A stretch of 64,000 bases of DNA from assembly GCA_021838785.1 (NCBI GenBank), contig JAKCCV010000015.1, forward strand, positions 29,431 through 93,430. The letters are read 5' to 3'. The number at the start of each line of letters is the position of its first letter. The first letter of the stretch is position 1. The notes beneath the pieces are model-generated. The model made no database searches. It saw only the letters and a list, made by a program, of their open reading frames with translations, and was not told the DNA's origin. The DNA is from Acidobacteriota bacterium. GTDB lineage: Bacteria > Acidobacteriota > Terriglobia > UBA7540. This document shows positions 57,784 through 64,000 of this stretch, one piece after another. A program made the position numbers and the translations under genes.

Positions 57784-58298
57784 TCGAACCTCCTTTTGGC
57801 CATGATGACGGCGCCGACCATCGCCACCAGCAGCAGCAGGGAAACGAGTTCCACCGGCAATAGATAGTTTTGATAAAGCGCCATGCCGACGGCCTGCGTG
57901 TTGCCGAGCGGATGGGAAGGAGCGGCCACCGGCGCGAGCGCCTTGAGGCGCGGCGCGGCGCCGCGCCAAAAGCCGTAAGCGAGTTCGGCGAGCAACAGCA
58001 AAGCCGTCGCCAACGCCACCCGCCATTGGCGATTGAACGGAGCCTGGCGAACGGACACGTTGACGTTGACCAGCATCAACACAAACAGAAACAGCACCAT
58101 GATGCCGCCGACATACAGAATGATTTGCACGGCAAATAGAAACTCGGCTTTGACGAGGAGATAAATGCCGGCGACGGAGAACAGAGCCACAATCAGCCAG
58201 AGGGCCGCGCGAACCGGGTTGCGGCGGGTCACGACGAGCCCGCCGGAAATCAGCGCCACCGCGGATAGGATCAGAAAGGCCACATGAGAAAGCGGCAT
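57780..58298 (-). CDS. nuoJ: NADH-quinone oxidoreductase subunit J
   Basis: 172 residues with five membrane helices. NPVRAALWLI near 27 and the pi-bulge helix EFLFAVQIILYVGGIMVLFLFV (in pieces) near 52 are typical. The ATG at 58298 gives the normal N-terminus. It overlaps nuoK by four bases and lies 103 bases after nuoI. Confidence 0.93.
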   Translation of the reverse strand: MPLSHVAFLILSAVALISGGLVVTRRNPVRAALWLIVALFSVAGIYLLVKAEFLFAVQIILYVGGIMVLFLFVLMLVNVNVSVRQAPFNRQWRVALATALLLLAELAYGFWRGAAPRLKALAPVAAPSHPLGNTQAVGMALYQNYLLPVELVSLLLLVAMVGAVIMAKRRFD

Positions 58299-58401
58299 TG
58301 GCGTTTTAGTTTCCTTTACTCCTGACCGGCCGAGCGACGGCCGGAAGCGTTCGGATGGTCGGCCGGCTCGGCGCCGGGACCTCGAGCCGGCGGCATTGAT
58401 G

Positions 58402-58854
58402 TTACCGCGTGTAACGGGTCGGCGCGGGACCTTCTTCAAGCTGTTTGCGGTCCCAAATCAATCCCTCGCGACTGTAGCGAGCGATTTCAAAATCCTGGGT
58501 CAACTCCAGCGCGTCCACCGGGCAAGCATCTTCGCACAGGCCGCAAAACATGCAGCGCGAGAGGTCATAGGTGAAGGTGGTCAGCTTCTTTTTGCGGTCG
58601 GCGGTGCGCTGCCAGCCCACCACGATGAGGTTTTCCGGGCAGGCCAGCGCGCAGAGGTTGCAGGCAATGCACAAGGTTTCGCCGGTCACCGGATGGTTGT
58701 TCAAGCGCGGGGCGCCGCGATAACGCTCGGCGACGGGCGGCCGCTCGAGCGGATACTGCTCGGTGTAGGTGGCGGAGGGCCGCTGATAGCTGAAGGTCAC
58801 GCGCAGCCCGCGAAGCAAATCCACCAGAAAAATCTTGCGAAGCCGTTCTTTCAT
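58402..58854 (-). CDS. nuoI: NADH-quinone oxidoreductase subunit I (two 4Fe-4S)
   Basis: 150 residues. Two ferredoxin motifs, CIACNLCALACP near 62 and CMFCGLCEDACP near 101, carry clusters N6a and N6b. The N-terminal amphipathic helix and Arg-Gly-rich loop dock to NuoH. The ATG at 58854 overlaps the nuoH stop by ATGA; the frame upstream is a shadow. Confidence 0.95.
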   Translation of the reverse strand: MKERLRKIFLVDLLRGLRVTFSYQRPSATYTEQYPLERPPVAERYRGAPRLNNHPVTGETLCIACNLCALACPENLIVVGWQRTADRKKKLTTFTYDLSRCMFCGLCEDACPVDALELTQDFEIARYSREGLIWDRKQLEEGPAPTRYTR

Positions 58855-60176
58855 CGTGTCGCCTCCAAGGCCGAGCGCGGGGGCCGGCCACTGCGGCCTG
58901 CCGTGAGCACTACCGTCATCCCGACGCCCACCAGGAGATTGGCGAGCGTCAGCGGCCAAGCGCGGTTGCCGGTCCAAAGAAGCATCGCCGCGGTGACCAT
59001 CAGGCTGGCAAGCGCCAGCGGAATCAAACGCCGCCAGCCCACCGCCATCAACTGATCAAAACGATAGCGCGGAAAGGTGGCGCGATACCAAATGAACCCG
59101 TATAAGATAACCAAAACCTTGAGCGTAAACCAGAACACGCCTTGAATCGCGTGCAGCACCACGGGGACGGCAACGACGGCGGCCAGCACCACGCAGCCGA
59201 GCGCCAGCACGGTGAAAAAGATTCGCTCGGCGCGCACGCGGCTCCCGTGGCCCAGCCACCCAACGAAGAGGGCTGCGCCCACGAAAGCCGCCACCGGAGC
59301 AAAATCGAGCGGCCAAAGCCATCGGACGCCCGGGAAGGGCCGCAGCCATCCGCCCAAAAAGAGGACCGTGGCCAGGCTGGCAATCAGCACCATGTTGGTG
59401 TATTCGGCCAGAAAATAAAGCGCAAAACGAAAGCCGCTGTATTCGGTGTGAAAGCCGCCGGTCAGCTCGGATTCGGCTTCGGGAAGATCAAAGGGATTAC
59501 GGTTGGTTTCGGCGACGCCGGCAATCAAATAAATGAGGAAGGCCACTGGATTGAGGAAAGCGTTCCAGGCCCCCATCTGCTGCTGCCGGCGGACAATCTC
59601 CACCAAACTGAGCGAATTGGCCATCAGCAAAACGCTCACAATGGCGAGGCCGGCAGCCACTTCATAGCTGACCAATTGCGCCGCCGAGCGAAACGCGCCC
59701 ATCAGAGGATAATGGCTGTTCGAGGACCAGCCGCCCAAAATGATGCCGTAAATGCCGAGCGAGGAAACACCGAGAATCAACAGAATGCCGACGTTGGGGT
59801 TGGTAATCGTCCAACCGCCAGGGCCGTAAGGGATGGCGGCAAAGACGGAAAACGCCGCCACCACGCTAATCACCGGGGCGAGCAAAAAGATCGCTTTGTC
59901 GGCGCCGGCGGGAATGAGATCCTCCTTTAAGAGCAGCTTGAGGCCGTCGGCGATGGGCTGCAACAAGCCCCACGGCCCCACGCGCATCGGCCCCAGGCGC
60001 GCTTGCATGAACGCCAGAACCTTGCGCTCCAAATAGACCAAATAGGCTACCAGGCCCGAAAGCACCGCAAAAACCACCAGGATTTTGAGCGTGGCCACGA
60101 GCAGCGGATGGCGCAGAAGAAACGCCACGACGTCGCCGCTTGAGACCGAAAGGGCCGCTTCGCAGATGGCTTTCAC
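58851..60176 (-). CDS. nuoH: NADH-quinone oxidoreductase subunit H
   Basis: 441 residues from the GTG at 60176, with GAGGGAGG about 11 bases upstream; a TTG at 60197 is an alternative. Quinone-site subunit with eight or more helices: ERKVLAFMQARLGPMRVGPWG near 50 and ETNRNPFDLPEAESELTGGFHTEYSG (in pieces) near 225 are diagnostic. The region between about 265 and 350 is longer than in E. coli and holds extra hydrophobic segments. Confidence 0.95.
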   Translation of the reverse strand: MKAICEAALSVSSGDVVAFLLRHPLLVATLKILVVFAVLSGLVAYLVYLERKVLAFMQARLGPMRVGPWGLLQPIADGLKLLLKEDLIPAGADKAIFLLAPVISVVAAFSVFAAIPYGPGGWTITNPNVGILLILGVSSLGIYGIILGGWSSNSHYPLMGAFRSAAQLVSYEVAAGLAIVSVLLMANSLSLVEIVRRQQQMGAWNAFLNPVAFLIYLIAGVAETNRNPFDLPEAESELTGGFHTEYSGFRFALYFLAEYTNMVLIASLATVLFLGGWLRPFPGVRWLWPLDFAPVAAFVGAALFVGWLGHGSRVRAERIFFTVLALGCVVLAAVVAVPVVLHAIQGVFWFTLKVLVILYGFIWYRATFPRYRFDQLMAVGWRRLIPLALASLMVTAAMLLWTGNRAWPLTLANLLVGVGMTVVLTAGRSGRPPRSALEATR

Positions 60177-60273
60177 GGGTTGCGCTGCCTCCCTCAATGA
60201 CGCAGTTTACGCCGGGTGGTTGCAGCGAGGATGTGTCCAACGTCACACCGGTCAACCGGCGCGACCGCCCGGG

Positions 60274-61389
60274 CTAGCGGTCCACCTCGCCGAGCACAAT
60301 GTCAATCGTGCCAATGATGGCGACCACGTCGGCCACCAACTGCCCTTGAATCATTTTATCGAGCGCCTGAAGATTCAGAAAAGACGGGGGACGAATCCGC
60401 ACGCGATAGGGATTGACCGTTCCATCACTCACCACGAAATAGCCGAGTTCGCCCTTGGGCCCCTCAATCGAGTGATAGACTTCCGTGCCGGCGGGCGGCT
60501 TGATGATTTTGCCGACCTTGCCCAGGATGGGCCCCGGCTCGAGCCGCTCCAGGCATTGCCGAATGATGCGCACCGACTGGCGCATCTCCTGCAGACGAAC
60601 CAAATAGCGGTCATAGGTGTCGCCGTGCCGGCCGATGGGAACGTCGAAGGCGACTTGAGCGTAGGCTTCGTACGGCTGAGCCTTGCGCACATCCCACTGG
60701 ACGCCCGAGCCACGCAGCACGGGGCCCGTGACGCCGAGGGCGATGGCGTCGTCAGGTTTCAGCACCCCCACGCCTTGCGTCCGCTCCATCCAGATGCGAT
60801 TGGTGGTGAGGAGCTGCTCGTACTCATCAATCTTGCCGGGGAGGTCATCGCAAAATTTGCGGACGTCGGCTTCAAATTCGTCGTAAAGGTCGTATTGCAG
60901 GCCGCCAATGCGGAAGGCGTGGGTGGTCAGCCGCGCGCCGCAATAATTTTCAAAGATGTTGAGAATTTCTTCGCGCTCGCGGAAGGTATAAAACACCGGG
61001 GTCATCGCGCCCAGATCCAAGGCGTGGGTTCCGAGCCACAGGAGGTGGCTGGCAATGCGCTGCAATTCCGCCAATATCATGCGCGTCCATTGGGCGCGGG
61101 GCGGGAGTTCAACGCCCAGCAGCTTCTCCACCGCCTCGCAATAACCCATGCCGTTGGTGACGGCGGCGACGTAATCCATGCGGTCGGTGTAAGGCGCAAA
61201 CTGAGCGTAAGTTCGATTCTCGGCGATTTTCTCCACGCCGCGATGCAGATAGCCGATGACACACTCCGAGCCCAAAACGCGCTCGCCATCCAGCCTCAGC
61301 TTGACGCGCAACACGCCGTGCGTAGCCGGGTGCTGCGGCCCCATGTTCAGCACCAGCTCGTTCGCATCCAAAAAAGTTGCTTCCGCCAT
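60274..61389 (-). CDS. nuoD: NADH-quinone oxidoreductase subunit D
   Basis: 371 residues. Peripheral-arm subunit at the quinone site. [14 protein letters not shown] near 15 with the conserved His, [12 protein letters not shown] near 46, and the C-terminal [19 protein letters not shown] are diagnostic. The ATG at 61389 follows AAGGAAGG; upstream frame is a shadow of nuoC. NuoC and NuoD are separate here, not fused as in E. coli. Confidence 0.96.
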   Translation of the reverse strand: MAEATFLDANELVLNMGPQHPATHGVLRVKLRLDGERVLGSECVIGYLHRGVEKIAENRTYAQFAPYTDRMDYVAAVTNGMGYCEAVEKLLGVELPPRAQWTRMILAELQRIASHLLWLGTHALDLGAMTPVFYTFREREEILNIFENYCGARLTTHAFRIGGLQYDLYDEFEADVRKFCDDLPGKIDEYEQLLTTNRIWMERTQGVGVLKPDDAIALGVTGPVLRGSGVQWDVRKAQPYEAYAQVAFDVPIGRHGDTYDRYLVRLQEMRQSVRIIRQCLERLEPGPILGKVGKIIKPPAGTEVYHSIEGPKGELGYFVVSDGTVNPYRVRIRPPSFLNLQALDKMIQGQLVADVVAIIGTIDIVLGEVDR

Positions 61390-61403
61390 ATCGCCTTCCT
61401 TGC

Positions 61404-62045
61404 TTACTGTCCGCTTTCGATGTTGAGATGGGCCTTCACCCAAGCCGTGTCCTGGCGCAGGATATCGTAATCCTTGCGCAAGGGATGGCCGGTCCAATCT
61501 TCGGGCATCAAAATGCGCCGCAGGTCGGGATGCCCCTCGAAGACCACGCCAAAAAGATCATAGATTTCGCGTTCCAGCCAGTTGGCGGCGGGCCAAATTG
61601 CGGTGACCGAGGGAATCGGCTCTCCTTCCGCCGCCAAGACTTTCATGCGGAGGCGGTCATTGCGCGCGAAGGAATAGAGCAGATAAATGATTTCAAACCG
61701 CTTCTCGCGCTTGGGATAATCCACGGCTGTCTCATCGGTCAAAAAGACGTAACCTCCGCCCGGCTCGCTTTTGAGAAATTCGGCGACGGAAAGCAACTGC
61801 TCCTTGGCGACGGTGAAATAGGGTTGACCGCGGAAAATCAGAGGATCCGAGATGGCGCCGGGAAAACGGCTCTGGAGGGTTTCAAGCCACGGACTGGACC
61901 ACGGCTCGGGCTTGACCACCGGCTTGGGAGCGGGCTTGGGCGCCGCCGGGGCCGGAGGTTTGGGCGCTGAGGGACCTTGAGCCGTCGAGGGAGCAGGCTT
62001 GGGCGGGGTTTCACCGCCCGGAGGGGATTGGGGTTCGTCGCTCAT
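61404..62045 (-). CDS. nuoC: NADH-quinone oxidoreductase subunit C with Pro/Ala-rich N-terminal tail
   Basis: 213 residues. Residues 48-213 are a normal 30-kDa subunit with [31 protein letters not shown] (in pieces) and GHPLRKDYD. The first 47 residues are almost only Pro, Ala, Lys and Ser. It is the first nuo gene of the run; nuoA and nuoB, which usually precede it, are absent. Confidence 0.94.
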   Translation of the reverse strand: MSDEPQSPPGGETPPKPAPSTAQGPSAPKPPAPAAPKPAPKPVVKPEPWSSPWLETLQSRFPGAISDPLIFRGQPYFTVAKEQLLSVAEFLKSEPGGGYVFLTDETAVDYPKREKRFEIIYLLYSFARNDRLRMKVLAAEGEPIPSVTAIWPAANWLEREIYDLFGVVFEGHPDLRRILMPEDWTGHPLRKDYDILRQDTAWVKAHLNIESGQ

Positions 62046-62176
62046 AGATTAACCTGGATTTTCTTTTCCCCGTCATCAACGGGAGCGGAAAGCATTCGCT
62101 TTTCCCGCGCGGCCGTCGGACACGCTGCCATCCTCCCTCGCGCCGAGGGGCACAGCGCCACCGAGCGGCGACGGCG

Positions 62177-63025
62177 TTAGTACTGGTGGACTGCGGTGAC
62201 CGTGCCGTCCATGAAGACGACAAACAGGCAATGGGGCGGCAGGCCGTAAATCCAATCGTCTTCTTCTTCGCCGTCCGGCTTGGTGCTGCGGACTTTCCGC
62301 TCGGGCGGGCCTTTGGCGGAAAAGACTTCGTCCTCGTCCATGCCGAGCAGAACCTGGTGGTGCTTCACCGCCTCACGAAACTGCGGCGGCACCGACGGCG
62401 AGTAGATGACGGTCGGGGTGCGATGGTGAAAATCGAGCACCGAGCTCAAGAGTTGACGCGCTTGGGCGACGGTCGGCGCCGCAACGCCTTGGGGCAGTCG
62501 CAAGGTGATGAACGAGCCTTCGTAACGCTCCTGCTGGGCGTGTTGCGGGCCAATGGGCGTCATATCGCCCGGCGCTCCCATGCCGATTTCGATGTGCCGA
62601 TACCACTTCCATTTTTTGCCGCCGCCATCAATTTCAAACACAATGCGATGGGCATGAAAATCAATTTTGGTAATCTCGACCGCCATGCTGGGCTTGATGG
62701 CCATGCCGTTCGACATGAGCTGCGCCTTGGCCTGCGCCGCCTCCAATTGGCCGTTGGAATTGATGACCACGCCCTTCCTTCCTGCCGGCAGAGGGACCTT
62801 GGTCACGGCGATGGTGGCCTCAAGTCCGCGAATCAATAAAATGCGCGGATCGGTGAAGTAATTCCTTTTGGCGAGCGCCGGGCGTGCGGCCAAAATGAGC
62901 AACGTTAGGGCCATCCACGCCGAGGCGTGGCCGAACGAACGCGCGCTGGGCCGCGCAGCGCCTGCTGCGATCCAGGCCCTTCTTGAATGAGCCGCGCGTG
63001 CTTCGGGCTTCTTGGTTGCGCCCAT
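62177..63025 (-). CDS. Secreted hypothetical protein with BamE/SmpA-like end
   Basis: 282 residues. Basic N-terminus, then a hydrophobic stretch ending in Ala-rich LAARPALA near 52, so a signal peptide; the true start may be the Met at codon 38. The last 70 residues (LGMDEDEVFSAKGPPERK, then DDWIYGLPPHCLFVVFMDGTVTAV in pieces) recall the BamE/SmpA pattern of a helix, a strand and another strand. Function unknown. It lies 131 bases before nuoC in the same direction and may be co-transcribed. Confidence 0.65.
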   Translation of the reverse strand: MGATKKPEARAAHSRRAWIAAGAARPSARSFGHASAWMALTLLILAARPALAKRNYFTDPRILLIRGLEATIAVTKVPLPAGRKGVVINSNGQLEAAQAKAQLMSNGMAIKPSMAVEITKIDFHAHRIVFEIDGGGKKWKWYRHIEIGMGAPGDMTPIGPQHAQQERYEGSFITLRLPQGVAAPTVAQARQLLSSVLDFHHRTPTVIYSPSVPPQFREAVKHHQVLLGMDEDEVFSAKGPPERKVRSTKPDGEEEDDWIYGLPPHCLFVVFMDGTVTAVHQY

Positions 63026-63289
63026 AGGCCCGCCGTCCTTGCCTTGCTTCGTCTATTCTACTCCTTTTTGTCCAGGGAAGAGAGATTAGGATGATGGCTG
63101 GGGCTGTCAACGGGTCGTGTTGAAAATCGGGAAGGCATCTCCGGCTAAGCATGATCAGCTCCCAGCAGGTAAAGCCCCAAGGCCCGCTCGGAATGCTCAG
63201 GGCTAACGAAGCCGGGGAAGCGGCCCAAGAAACTTTCACGCGACACAAACGAGCGTGCCCATCAGATAGCTAGCCTCTTAACTGGTGAA

Positions 63290-63474
63290 GTGAGCGAACA
63301 GCCTGAGCGTGAGCGGTCGGCGGTCTCGGTTTACTTAGCGGACATCGGACGCGTTGGGGGGTTGAAAGGCGGAAAAGCAAGAGCTGAAAATCTCTCAGCG
63401 GAGAGAAGGAAGCAAATAGCAAAAAAGCCGCTCAAAAACGCTGGGGCAATACCAAAACAAGGGGAAACCGATAA
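63290..63474 (+). CDS. KGG-motif small protein with a -1 frameshift at A AAA AAG
   Basis: The GTG frame encodes VGGLKGGKARAENLSAERRKQIAKK, the pattern (in pieces) of a common small basic bacterial family that normally ends KAAQxRW. That ending is present here in the -1 frame (KKAAQKRWGNTK), closing at TAA 63472-63474, 61 residues in all. The switch falls at A_AAA_AAG (63421-63427) in the zero phase used by dnaX, with AAGGA (63406-63410) exactly ten bases upstream. The unshifted frame runs to 63520 without family likeness. Either programmed frameshifting, transcript slippage, a lost A, or a sequencing error. Confidence 0.55.
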
Positions 63475-63477
63475 ATT

Positions 63478-63873
63478 TCAGTCTGAGGTAATCGTCACAT
63501 CGCCGGTGGGCCCATTGTAAATCATTCGGAATCGCGCCAAAAAAGTTCTTCCAATTAAGGCGCGATGAGGTGACCCGCCAGCTAGGAGGTCAACCCCAGC
63601 AAAGGCCCCATAAATTGTGAACCTCAAGCTCGGAACATGTACTTGGGCTAAGTACATATTGGTTAATTTGGCGCCATGTACACCAGAGATCATCCTTCTA
63701 TCAAGGATTGGGAGTTGCAACTGAGCGGCGAGGATGTTGTCTATGCAGCTTTCTGATGCTCCAGTATCGACAAGAGCTGCTATTCCTCTTATTCCAGGAG
63801 TTGGGGCTGTGGGCAGGGCCGCTGGATTGAAGGTCGGGTCAAACCCTATGTCTACAGGCAGCGTTGGCCCGTA
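63478..63873 (-). pseudogene. Retropepsin-like aspartic protease, 5' end cut by IS3-family insertion
   Basis: Minus-strand frame with the clan AA active site ALVDTGASESCID (DTG at 63760-63768), a hydrophobic-hydrophobic-Gly ALIGRTFLARF near the end and a C-terminal ITSD. The frame has no start before it runs into the IS end at 63874, so the N-terminal part has been cut off. About 131 codons remain. Confidence 0.7.
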
Positions 63874-64000
63874 TGACCTGCCCCCCGAAAACTGTACCAG
63901 TTGAAATGTGAGTTCTCCAGGGTATAAAAGCCCAAGGAGGACAGAATGAAGTCGAGCCGATTTACGGAGGAGCAGATCATTGGAGTCCTGAAGGAAGCGG
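63874..64000 (+). mobile_element. IS3-family insertion sequence, left end (continues past window)
   Basis: Begins with TGACCTGCCCCCCGAAAA (63874-63891), the type of terminal repeat seen in IS3-family elements, followed by a short leader and the orfA start. The right end lies outside the window, so the target duplication cannot be checked. Confidence 0.75.
63946..64000 (+). CDS. IS3-family transposase OrfA, partial
   Basis: ATG at 63946 after AAGGAGG; the 18 codons present read MKSSRFTEEQIIGVLKEA, the standard OrfA N-terminus with the helix-turn-helix beginning. Cut by the window edge. Confidence 0.88.
   Translation, partial: MKSSRFTEEQIIGVLKEA

Noticed and set aside
55435..57867. 810-codon open frame on the plus strand
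   Set aside because: Lies exactly antisense to nuoL and nuoK; its His/Gln/Gly-rich product is the usual mirror of a GC-rich membrane gene.
60085..61470. 461-codon plus-strand frame
   Set aside because: Mirror of nuoD and the start of nuoH; nuoD has clear family motifs on the other strand.

Overview
The window looks like a chromosomal segment of a Gram-negative soil or sediment bacterium, most likely an acidobacterium. This is an inference from gene content: a large cell-division/murein cluster without murB or ddl, hopanoid-precursor genes, an FHA-GAF-adenylate cyclase beside a Ser/Thr kinase, a split respiratory complex I joined to F0 ATPase genes, bacillithiol synthesis, Tat-exported plant-polysaccharide hydrolases and large multiheme cytochromes. 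GC is high and genes are dense. I saw no rRNA, tRNA or CRISPR array.

Layout. 1-3.4 kb: a cyclase cut by the window edge, divergent from a membrane Ser/Thr kinase. 3.5-4.4 kb: ilvE on the minus strand. 4.9-22.5 kb: one long plus-strand dcw cluster (mraZ, rsmH, ftsL, ftsI, murE, murF, mraY, a small ribbon-helix-helix gene, murD, ftsW, murG, murC, ftsQ, ftsA, ftsZ). It is driven by a consensus promoter followed by 10-bp-spaced repeats that look like MraZ boxes. 22.6-25.9 kb: hpnC-hpnD-hpnE, making squalene for hopanoids. 25.9-27.4 kb: an N-terminal-nucleophile hydrolase.

27.5-29.8 kb is an accessory patch. It holds a decayed RelE-type toxin with its presumed antitoxin, an AbiJ-like HEPN abortive-infection protein whose last residues copy the C-terminal tip of SSB, and an intact vapBC pair. 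Then come glyA, a Tat-exported glycoside hydrolase, a GH78 rhamnosidase and a fumarylacetoacetase-family enzyme.

37.9-42.9 kb carries a 7-heme cytochrome, a small membrane protein and the most striking gene of the window: a 1063-residue protein that joins a DmsE/MtrA-type decaheme cytochrome to an outer-membrane beta-barrel in one chain, with an eleventh heme motif inside the barrel half. It reads as a one-piece transmembrane electron conduit.

43.1-50.2 kb: an M48 protease, a DedA protein, a beta-galactosidase-like hydrolase, bshB1, a LytS-type sensor kinase and a ThiS-like carrier. 50.3-62.0 kb (minus strand): nuoC-D-H-I-J-K-L-M-N running straight into atpZ-atpI-atpB-atpE, without nuoA, B, E, F, G or F1 genes. 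The right end holds a secreted hypothetical, a KGG-motif small protein with a dnaX-like frameshift site, and a retropepsin-like protease gene cut by an IS3-family element that runs off the window.
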